Position numbers and translations under genes: made by a program. Below, piece by piece: positions 9,277-16,695 of a stretch of 64,000 bases of DNA; the stretch's first letter is position 1; every line of letters starts with the position of its first letter. This stretch comes from an uncultured Eubacteriales bacterium (GTDB taxonomy: Bacteria; Bacillota; Clostridia; Oscillospirales; CAG-272): assembly GCA_948467545.1 (NCBI GenBank), contig CAOKER010000006.1, positions 1 through 64,000 on the forward strand, in the 5' to 3' direction. The notes under the pieces are model-generated. The model did not search any database, was not told the DNA's origin, and worked only from the letters and a program-made list of their open reading frames with translations.

Positions 9277-9630
9277 ATGATATATCTGTGGGCATTTCTT
9301 ATCGGAGGCGGTCTGTGCGTAATCGCGCAGCTCCTGATAGATTACACAAAGCTTACACCGGCAAGAATTCTTGTACTGTACGTATGCCTTGGGGTAGCGC
9401 TTACCGCAGTGGGAATTTATGAGCCGCTTGTAGACCTTGCAGGCTGCGGAGCCACGACACCTCTTACCGGATTCGGCTACAGCCTTGCAAAAGGAGTACA
9501 AAAGGCGGTTGACGAGCGCGGACTTATAGGCGCAATAATCGGCGGACTGACAGGCACAGCCGGAGGAATTACAGTCGCAATAGTAAGCGGACTTATAATC
9601 GGAGCATTATTCAAAGAAAAAGAAAAATAA
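9277..9630 (+). CDS. spoVAE: Stage V sporulation protein AE
   Basis: A 117-residue multi-pass membrane protein of the SpoVA channel. The N-terminus (IYLWAFLIGGGLCVIAQLL) and the GCGATTPLTGFGYSLAKGV segment are the SpoVAE/SpoVAC-family signature. Hydrophobic spans are at about 3-17, 28-46 and 83-110, and the chain ends in KEKEK. It follows spoVAD by 87 bases, in the expected order, and ends just before a terminator. GAAAGGAAG precedes the start. Confidence 0.93.
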   Translation: MIYLWAFLIGGGLCVIAQLLIDYTKLTPARILVLYVCLGVALTAVGIYEPLVDLAGCGATTPLTGFGYSLAKGVQKAVDERGLIGAIIGGLTGTAGGITVAIVSGLIIGALFKEKEK

Positions 9631-9662
9631 TTAATACCGGTATACAATTCTATATAAAAACA

Positions 9663-9702
9663 GCTTCCGCCGACAAATAATTTTTGCGGCGGAAGCCTTT
9701 TT
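9663..9702. terminator. Bidirectional intrinsic terminator between spoVAE and comEC
   Basis: GCTTCCGCCG and CGGCGGAAGC form a 10-bp stem followed by CTTTTT on the plus strand. On the complement the same stem is followed by TGTTTTTATA, so it can stop both convergent genes. Confidence 0.9.
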
Positions 9703-9743
9703 AATAGAAAAGTATTCCGTAAAAAGCCGTTTCTAACTCGGTT

Positions 9744-12179
9744 TTACTTAAGCCTCATACGATAAGATAAAATATCCTCCGTCCCTGTCTTCCACAGCTC
9801 AATATACTCGGTATCCTCTCCTCCCGAATTACGGTTTAATTCAGCAATTCTCTCTGTTCCGAACAGAATCAGCTCCGTCTCAGCCGCATTAAATCTCACC
9901 GACTGTTTCGCGGCGGGAGAATAAGAGCCTATAACGGCATAATCGGGATTCTTAAGTCTGCCGACGCTTTTGCGGCCGTCTGCCCTTATGCAGTCACGCT
10001 CGGAACCGGCAATATACGAAAAGCTCTTTCCGTTTTCTTCTTCGGGGTATATATCAAAAGAGACAACGGGAACGGACGATCTGCTCAAAACAGTATATTC
10101 CGTCACAGAAAAGATATAACCGCCCAAATTAATTCTGCCGCCGCACCCGTAATAAGCTACTTTTACGCCGCATGTATCCGCAATACGTACAGCAGCGTTG
10201 GAAAAACTGTGGTCGTCATCATCAAGCGGTTCTGGAAGATAAATTACAGAAAAATCCCCTGAGGGTAAAATCTTTTTCAGGGATGAAATATACCTCTTGT
10301 GAAGATGTGTAAGGACAAGAACCGAAGGAAACTCATTTCCGCTTTCATAAACAAGCGTTTCCCTTGCGTTCAGAATCAACTCCCGACTACCGTCAGAGAT
10401 ATCAATTATCGCACTCTCTGAGCTGTCGCGCAATAAAAAGCATTCTTTTTCATCCGAAACAAAATACACAAGCTCAGATACATTGTTAAACAGCGACGAA
10501 AAAAGACAGGAGGCCGCAGCCGCAGAAATAAGGAACACGGAAATTATGCAGCATCCAATCTTAAGCTTGCCGTACTTCCGTTTTTTAACACGTCCGACAA
10601 AAAGAAATACAGCCGTCACAATTGCCGCAGAAACAACTCCCGCACCAAATATTGCAGGAGAATATATATTATTCATTGAAACCGAAGTACCTATTTTATC
10701 TGAGAGCAAAAAGGAAAGCGAGCTCACAGCACAGGACAGCGCGGAAACTAAAGCCGCAAAAAATCTGCCAACGGGAGAAAGCAATCCGGAAAGCAAGATA
10801 AACGGAGACATTGAAAGCAGCAGAGACGTAAGCGGAACGAGAAGTAAATTTGCCGCCGCCGAAAAAACCGAAAAGCTCCCAAACATAATTATTGTTACAG
10901 GAAGCGAAAACAGCGTAGCCGATACGCTCATATTTATGAGGGATCCGAAATACTCAAATACTCCGATAAAAACACCGCGCAAATACGCCGTAACAGTATT
11001 TTTCGTCTCTTTTGCGTTAAGAGCATCGCACAGTGACGTTAGCCTGCCATTCAACTCCGCGCCTAAAGTAATTATCCCCAAAGTCGTAACAAATGAAAGA
11101 ATCAGTCCCACATCTGCAGATGATAACGGATTTACAGCAATCAGCACAGCTGCCGCAGTAAAAAGTGAGGTAATCGAATCGCCCTCTCTTCCAAATGTAA
11201 ACGCAGCTCTTGACAGAGTAAGCATAAGAGCCGCACGAAGAATCGACGGAGAAAATCCCGTAAGAGCAGCAAAGAAAAACGAAAAAAATATAATCAAAAA
11301 ACGCCGTACCCGAAAAGGCAGGGCAATCCTTGACATAAGCAGCTCCAAAGATCCGATTATCAGAGAAAGATGCATTCCGCTTACCGCGAGCAGATGAGAA
11401 ACTCCAAGCTGTCTGAAATTTTCCGTTAATGAATCCGGCAGTTCGCTCCTGTCACCAAGCATTACCGCACGTACAAGTCCGGATGCTTTCTTTCCGACGC
11501 GCAAATCCACAACAGAAGAAAGTCTTTGCCTGAATCGAGCAACGGCCGCACCTACAGAATGGCTGTCTTCCCTATCTTCAAAGCTCCCTTCCAGTGCCTC
11601 TATCTTAAGATAACGTCCTTCCGACGCAAAGAAAAGCCGAGATACGGCAGAGTCACCGATATTGTCATTCTCTGAGATCAAACCTGTTACACAGCCTGTC
11701 TCTCCTATCGAAAGATCAGTTTCAAAGTCGGTTGAAAGAAGTCCGCTCAACGCCGTTCTTTTCCCGTCAATCATACTTATCCGTATTTTGTAGAGCGAGT
11801 TGGAAGAGCTGAAGCTCACACATTCCTGAACCGTATATTTTATCTTGGAGTTCTGCCCGGCGTATCTTTCAAGCGTCAGCTGCGGCACAGCTTCCAAAAA
11901 TATATACTGCATAATTATACTCACAGATACAGCCGCTAACGAAAAAGCAAGTGTTTTAATACGAAATGTCACAAAGCAGTCCGCGCCTTTAGACTTTTTT
12001 CGACACAAAAAAATAAATAAAAATGCCGCGACGGCAAACAAAGAGACAGCTAAAGTCCAAATCACTGCCCGGTCAGGCGTTATCGAAGAAATTTCAAAAC
12101 ACACGGATAAACAAAACGACGAAAAAATAAAACAGCAAAAAACAAAACAAGCGGGACGAGTGTCAAAAAATTCTCTCAT
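9744..12179 (-). CDS. comEC: ComEC/Rec2-family DNA uptake channel with a degenerate metallo-beta-lactamase domain
   Basis: An 811-residue multi-pass membrane protein of the competence channel that passes single-stranded DNA across the membrane. Order: N-terminal helices, an OB-like periplasmic domain, the Competence core (LRVGKKASGLVRAVMLGDRS, then GVSHLLAVSGMHLSLI, then RRFLIIFFSFFFAALTGFSPS) and a C-terminal metallo-beta-lactamase-like domain. In canonical ComEC that domain carries HxHxDH and SHHGS; here the site reads LTHLHKRYI (residues about 623-631), with D and the third H replaced, and no DVGQGD or SHHGS is seen. The nuclease-like domain is probably inactive. No comEA or comEB is nearby. 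Confidence 0.9.
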   Translation of the reverse strand: MREFFDTRPACFVFCCFIFSSFCLSVCFEISSITPDRAVIWTLAVSLFAVAAFLFIFLCRKKSKGADCFVTFRIKTLAFSLAAVSVSIIMQYIFLEAVPQLTLERYAGQNSKIKYTVQECVSFSSSNSLYKIRISMIDGKRTALSGLLSTDFETDLSIGETGCVTGLISENDNIGDSAVSRLFFASEGRYLKIEALEGSFEDREDSHSVGAAVARFRQRLSSVVDLRVGKKASGLVRAVMLGDRSELPDSLTENFRQLGVSHLLAVSGMHLSLIIGSLELLMSRIALPFRVRRFLIIFFSFFFAALTGFSPSILRAALMLTLSRAAFTFGREGDSITSLFTAAAVLIAVNPLSSADVGLILSFVTTLGIITLGAELNGRLTSLCDALNAKETKNTVTAYLRGVFIGVFEYFGSLINMSVSATLFSLPVTIIMFGSFSVFSAAANLLLVPLTSLLLSMSPFILLSGLLSPVGRFFAALVSALSCAVSSLSFLLSDKIGTSVSMNNIYSPAIFGAGVVSAAIVTAVFLFVGRVKKRKYGKLKIGCCIISVFLISAAAASCLFSSLFNNVSELVYFVSDEKECFLLRDSSESAIIDISDGSRELILNARETLVYESGNEFPSVLVLTHLHKRYISSLKKILPSGDFSVIYLPEPLDDDDHSFSNAAVRIADTCGVKVAYYGCGGRINLGGYIFSVTEYTVLSRSSVPVVSFDIYPEEENGKSFSYIAGSERDCIRADGRKSVGRLKNPDYAVIGSYSPAAKQSVRFNAAETELILFGTERIAELNRNSGGEDTEYIELWKTGTEDILSYRMRLK

Positions 12180-12327
12180 TACACTTCCCCCCGCTCAAAT
12201 ATAACATCCGGACAGCAAGCCGTTCCGCATCGAAAAAAGTAAGTAATTCCCAGCACTAAAATAAAATGCCTTCCAAACAACGGCACCGTACTTTCTTTAA
12301 TTCCCGCCCGGCGACAGCCTGTCGAAA

Positions 12328-12750
12328 TTACTCTATTACAACGCCTTTTCTGATAATTATATTAGCATAAAGTGCCGTTTCGCCCGATGTTACAACGGCA
12401 TATGCATTTTTTGCACGCTCATAGAAATCAAAACGTTCAATCTGCGTCATCGGCTTATCGGTATACTTTCCGGTAATTGCTTTAAATTCATCCCATATAG
12501 GAGTTTCAACATTATCTCCCGGAACCTTCTGCATAATATATACCGGATCCGAGTACGTGTCAAGAGGATAAAGCTTAAGAATCGCTTCGAGAAGTTCCGG
12601 AACAGAATGACCGTCTTCCCGTACAAGTCTCTGCGCAACCCTTGCGGCAGGAAAATTGCCGTCTCCGATTACAAGCTCATCTCCGTGTCCCATTTCCATA
12701 AGAATTTTAAGAAGATCCGGTGAAATAATAGACGGAATACCTTTTAACAT
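12328..12750 (-). CDS. fucU: FucU/RbsD-family sugar mutarotase
   Basis: A 140-residue protein that interconverts anomers of fucose (FucU) or ribose (RbsD). MLKGIPSIISPDLLKIL, MGHGDELVIGDGNFP with the catalytic His, and the C-terminal RFDFYERAKNAYAVVTSGE and YANIIIRKGV match FucU better than RbsD. No fucose or ribose utilisation genes are adjacent, so the physiological sugar is uncertain. The start has GGAGGT eight bases upstream. It seems to stand alone in the 12180-13210 region. Confidence 0.88.
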   Translation of the reverse strand: MLKGIPSIISPDLLKILMEMGHGDELVIGDGNFPAARVAQRLVREDGHSVPELLEAILKLYPLDTYSDPVYIMQKVPGDNVETPIWDEFKAITGKYTDKPMTQIERFDFYERAKNAYAVVTSGETALYANIIIRKGVVIE

Positions 12751-12800
12751 TTTTCAATACCTCCATTCCGGCGGTCTCAGCCGCACGGTTTTAACAATAT

Positions 12801-12914
12801 TCAATAGGGACACAGCCCCTTAAATGATGCGTTCCAGCAAGGGACTTGCCCAAACCGAAAAACGCAAGCGTCAGCCGCCTATCGAGGCGGAGACAGCTTC
12901 ATTCAGTTACAATA
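12801..12914 (+). repeat. Diverged copy E of the dispersed repeat
   Basis: TTCAATAGGGACACAGCCCCTT resembles the hairpin end with altered bases (GGGAC/GCCCC). GGGACTTGCCC and CCGAAAAACGC follow in the usual positions, and the end is CATTCAGTTACAATAA. The order of blocks, not close identity, places it in the family. It lies upstream of fucU. Confidence 0.45.
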
Positions 12915-12966
12915 AGCCGATCTGGCCTTTCCTATAGAAGCGCAGGTTTTCGTATTGAGTGAGCAT

Positions 12967-13021
12967 TTAGTGTAACATTAAGTGTAAATTAGCGTAACAT
13001 TGAGTGTACATTAATGTACAC
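12967..13021 (+). repeat. AGTGTAACATT-type tandem repeats ending in a perfect 18-bp palindrome
   Basis: Four imperfect units of 11-14 bases (TAGTGTAACAT, TAAGTGTAAAT, TAGCGTAACAT, TGAGTGTACAT) run into GTGTACATTAATGTACAC at 13004-13021, a perfect palindrome. It could be an operator for fucU, whose start is about 250 bases away, or only a repeat array. The rest of 13022-13210 holds no gene; part of it (13045-13160) looks GC-biased and possibly structured. Confidence 0.6.
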
Positions 13022-13210
13022 CATAAAGAAGCTATTTATAACATAAATAAAATTACGGTCTCTTAAATGCTGCACCCTTGGCATCCGAGCCGCATATTTG
13101 TATTTCAATGCTCTCCGCAACGGTCGGAATCTTTGCTTTCGTACACTGCTTGTTGGATTATTATAACATAACTTTATTTTTTTGTAAATAGTATATGCCG
13201 AATACGGAAA

Positions 13211-14344
13211 TTAAAGCCTTTCTCCCAAAATGCTTCTGTATTTATTATAAAAAGATTCAAAGCATTCTCTGTCAAGCGCGTCACGAATCTTCTGCATCAG
13301 TTCATTATAAAAATAGAGATTATGAAGAACACAAAGACGCATACCGAGAATTTCACGCGCTTTAAATAAGTGTCGGATATATGCTTTCGAGTATCTGCGG
13401 CATGCCGGGCATCCGCAGGTTTCGTCAATCGGTGTGGAATCTCTTTGAAATTTTTCGTTCAGAAGGTTCAGTTTCCCTTTCCATGTGAAAAGATTTCCGT
13501 GTCTTGCATTTCTGCTCGGCATAACGCAGTCAAAGAAGTCGACTCCAAGGTGAACGGCTTCAAGAATATTTACCGGAGTACCGACGCCCATCAGATATCT
13601 CGGTTTATCATACGGCATATGCGGTTCAACCGCATCAATAATTCGGTACATCTCGTCGGTATCTTCTCCGACAGCAAGTCCCCCTATCGCATAACCATCG
13701 AGTCCGAGCTCGGCAATCTGTTCCATATGATTTATCCGAAGATCTTCATATGTCGATCCCTGATTTATTCCAAAAAGAAGCTGATTCGGATTAATTGTTT
13801 CGGGAAGGGAATTGAGACGCTCATGCTCTTCTGCACATCGTACAAGCCAACGGTATGTTCTCTCACAGGACTTTTTTGCATAATTATACTCAGCCGGATT
13901 TTCAACGCATTCATCAAATGCCATTGCGATTGTTGAGGCAAGATTGGACTGAATTCTCATACTTTCTTCCGGTCCCATAAATATTTTCTTTCCGTCGATA
14001 TGAGAAGAAAAATATACGCCTTCCTCTTTGATGCTTCTGAGCTTCGCGAGAGAAAACACCTGAAAGCCTCCGCTGTCCGTAAGCACCGGCCTGTCCCAAT
14101 TAAAAAATTTATGTATTCCTCCGAGATCACGGATAAGTCCGTCTCCCGGCCTGATATGAAGATGGTACGTATTTGAAAGCTCAACCTGACAGCCTATTTC
14201 ACGCAGGTCAAAGGTCGATATTCCTCCCTTGACGGCCGCACTTGTTCCTACATTCATAAATACCGGAGTTTCAATCACGCCGTGAACCGTTTCCATTGTA
14301 CCGCGGCGTGCTCTGCCCTCGGTTTTCTTTATTTTATATGACAT
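13211..14344 (-). CDS. tgt: tRNA-guanine(34) transglycosylase
   Basis: A 377-residue TGT that exchanges G34 for preQ1 in GUN-anticodon tRNAs (queuosine pathway). The substrate pocket DSGGFQVFSL, the second aspartate in DCVMPSRNARHG and the zinc site CGCPACRRYSKAYIRHL are all intact, and length is normal. It is the last gene of the miaB-ylbF-mutS-mutL-tgt run, starting about 100 bases after mutL; in many Clostridia that place is held by miaA. No queA or preQ1 synthesis genes are in the window. Confidence 0.96.
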   Translation of the reverse strand: MSYKIKKTEGRARRGTMETVHGVIETPVFMNVGTSAAVKGGISTFDLREIGCQVELSNTYHLHIRPGDGLIRDLGGIHKFFNWDRPVLTDSGGFQVFSLAKLRSIKEEGVYFSSHIDGKKIFMGPEESMRIQSNLASTIAMAFDECVENPAEYNYAKKSCERTYRWLVRCAEEHERLNSLPETINPNQLLFGINQGSTYEDLRINHMEQIAELGLDGYAIGGLAVGEDTDEMYRIIDAVEPHMPYDKPRYLMGVGTPVNILEAVHLGVDFFDCVMPSRNARHGNLFTWKGKLNLLNEKFQRDSTPIDETCGCPACRRYSKAYIRHLFKAREILGMRLCVLHNLYFYNELMQKIRDALDRECFESFYNKYRSILGERL

Positions 14345-14443
14345 ATCAATTCCATGCCTTCCTTTGCATTTATTCAGACAGAAACAGTAAATTTTTACAT
14401 TCTAAAACCGGCTGACGGCATTTCCTGCGCCCGTTACATCCTC

Positions 14444-16669
14444 TCATATTCTCTTAAACCGATGCTCTATATCATGCTTGGTTATTTCAAAGGCAACCGG
14501 TCTGCCGTGAGGACAATACCGTATTTTCGGATTATTTACCACCTCGGAGACAATCCACTTAATATGAGATTCGTCGTCTGTACGTCCGGCCTTGACCGCC
14601 GCTTTGCAGGAGGCCTGAAACAATGCCTTTTCATATACATTGTTGCGGGAAGTTTCAGCTCCTCCTCCAACGGACAGCCGCGTTAAAATTTCCGAAAACA
14701 TATCGAAAGCAGATGCATTGTCAAATTCTGCGGGGACCTGAGTAATTACCGCACAGCATTCATTATCAAGAAGCTCAAATGAAAACCCTGTCCGAAGAAT
14801 TTCATCACGATATTCCGCGGCGGCAGCGTATTCCTCATCAGACAGCTTTATCTTCTCAGGTATCAAAAGAACCTGAGAGCAGCTTACGCCGTCATACATA
14901 TTAGATTTCATTTTTTCAAACAAAATCCGCTCATGCGCCGCATGCTTGTCAATGACAAGAACTCTGTCTTCAAGTTCGACAAATACATACGCGTCTGCGG
15001 CGACACCGATAATGCTGTAACCGATGCTTTTACAGTCCTCCGTATGTTTTTCAGAACAGTCTTTTTCCGATATATCAAATGCCGCTTCCGTTGTACCGAA
15101 TTTCTCATCAGCAGCCAAAGCTTTGCTCTCTGAAAAAGTCTCCCCGAATTCTGCACGTGTATTTTGAAAATACTTGTCTGACCGGATACCGTCCGCGGAA
15201 TTCCGATTCATTTTCTCCGAGGAATCCCTTTGAAAATCCGACTCCGAACTTTGAAAACAGGTACTCGGCACCGTCATTCCGGAGATATGCTCTTTTTCTG
15301 ACGTCTCCGAGGCTTTATCACCTATACTAAAATTCGGTACTCCACTCTGTTCGGTACGTACGGAAACATTATCGGTTTCGGGCTCTTCGTAATCAATATC
15401 GAGAAGACTGCGGCTGAGCGGTCGTATTTTTTCACCGCGGTCAGGCTGAGGCACAAATGCATTTATCAGTCTTTCAGCCTTTCTGTCAGGAGTATTACGG
15501 TATGTATTTACAAAATTCTCAATTTTCCCTTCTCCCCCGGAAACATCCGAAAACGATTCGGCAGGAGATTCGGAGTTTCCGCTTTTTTGGGTGCCTCTGA
15601 TATTTTCGTCCGCCTTTCGGCTCAAACTTGAATCCTCATTACATTTATCATTTTTAATTTCAAAAACAGGTCTCGTAATACTATGTATCAAAGCACCTCT
15701 TACAGCAGAAAAAATTGCGTCAAAAACTACCCGTTCATTTGAAAATTTCACCTCAAGCTTCGACGGATGAACATTAACGTCTACAAGAGACGGATGTATC
15801 TTTAAATGAAGTACGCAAACCGGAAATTTATCGGCCGGAATGTACGTTTGAAAAGCAGCCTCCGACGCTGAAGAGGCAGTCATGCTTTTTATATACCGCC
15901 CGTTGATAAAAAAGTTTTCTCCTCCGCGGTTCTTTTTTATCAGTTCCGGAGTACCGATATATCCGTTTACCTCTACGCCGTCAGATTCGCCTCTGACAGC
16001 TATCAGCTTTGAAGCATATTCGCGTCCCATTGCAGCATATACCGCACTTTTTAAATTCCCGTCTCCGGCGGTCTGAAACCGAAGCCTGCCGTCGCATATA
16101 AGCTTGAACGAAAGCTCCGGATGCCCCAGCGCTGCTTTTTCCACCGCAGCAGTAACCGCCATTGTCTCGGCGGCGTCCTTTTTAAGAAATTTTCTGCGTG
16201 CAGGTACATTTGCAAAAAGTTCTTCGGCGATAATGGTTGTCCCGTCGGCACAGCCGACATCCTCCGGCGGAAGCGCGGCTCCCCCGTCGCACTCAATAAG
16301 AGTACCTGTTTCATCTTCCCGCCGTTTTGTGAGAATACGAACCTTTGCAACCGACGATATGGCGGCAAGAGCCTCGCCTCTGAAACCGAGCGTAATAATG
16401 TAATTCAAATCGGACGCGTTTTTTATCTTGCTTGTTGCATGACGCTTTATACACAGGGCGGCATCTCCGCGTGACATACCGCATCCGTCGTCGGTTACAC
16501 GCATAAGGGAAACTCCTCCGTTCTTGATTTCCACCGTAATATGAGAAGCCCCCGCATCTATTGAGTTTTCAACAAGCTCTTTGACAGCAGAGGCAGGTCT
16601 CTCAACTACCTCTCCGGCGGCAATAAGATTCGCCACCTTAAAATCAAGTACGTTAATTACATTCTCCAT
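14444..16669 (-). CDS. mutL: DNA mismatch repair protein MutL
   Basis: A 741-residue GHKL ATPase that couples MutS recognition to strand incision. The N-terminal ATP site is visible as VVERPASAVKELVENSIDAG, TDDGCGM and TLGFRGEAL. A long polar linker (residues about 340-530) precedes the C-terminal dimerisation domain. That domain carries IDKHAAHERILFE (a DQHAxxExxxxE metal motif with Lys for Gln), QASCKAAVKAG, RYCPHGRP and the terminal HRFKRI, so it should be an endonuclease-type MutL. It starts 26 bases after mutS. Confidence 0.96.
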   Translation of the reverse strand: MENVINVLDFKVANLIAAGEVVERPASAVKELVENSIDAGASHITVEIKNGGVSLMRVTDDGCGMSRGDAALCIKRHATSKIKNASDLNYIITLGFRGEALAAISSVAKVRILTKRREDETGTLIECDGGAALPPEDVGCADGTTIIAEELFANVPARRKFLKKDAAETMAVTAAVEKAALGHPELSFKLICDGRLRFQTAGDGNLKSAVYAAMGREYASKLIAVRGESDGVEVNGYIGTPELIKKNRGGENFFINGRYIKSMTASSASEAAFQTYIPADKFPVCVLHLKIHPSLVDVNVHPSKLEVKFSNERVVFDAIFSAVRGALIHSITRPVFEIKNDKCNEDSSLSRKADENIRGTQKSGNSESPAESFSDVSGGEGKIENFVNTYRNTPDRKAERLINAFVPQPDRGEKIRPLSRSLLDIDYEEPETDNVSVRTEQSGVPNFSIGDKASETSEKEHISGMTVPSTCFQSSESDFQRDSSEKMNRNSADGIRSDKYFQNTRAEFGETFSESKALAADEKFGTTEAAFDISEKDCSEKHTEDCKSIGYSIIGVAADAYVFVELEDRVLVIDKHAAHERILFEKMKSNMYDGVSCSQVLLIPEKIKLSDEEYAAAAEYRDEILRTGFSFELLDNECCAVITQVPAEFDNASAFDMFSEILTRLSVGGGAETSRNNVYEKALFQASCKAAVKAGRTDDESHIKWIVSEVVNNPKIRYCPHGRPVAFEITKHDIEHRFKRI

Positions 16670-16695
16670 ATTCCCTTAACTATCCCGCATTTTTA

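Noticed and set aside
10483..11397. A 304-codon open frame on the plus strand
   Set aside because: It lies entirely antisense to comEC, has no family resemblance and reflects the reversed codon pattern of that gene.
13040..13160. A known structured RNA (SRP RNA, 6S, T-box or riboswitch)
   Set aside because: The key conserved bases of each class were not found, so it was left as an unexplained segment.
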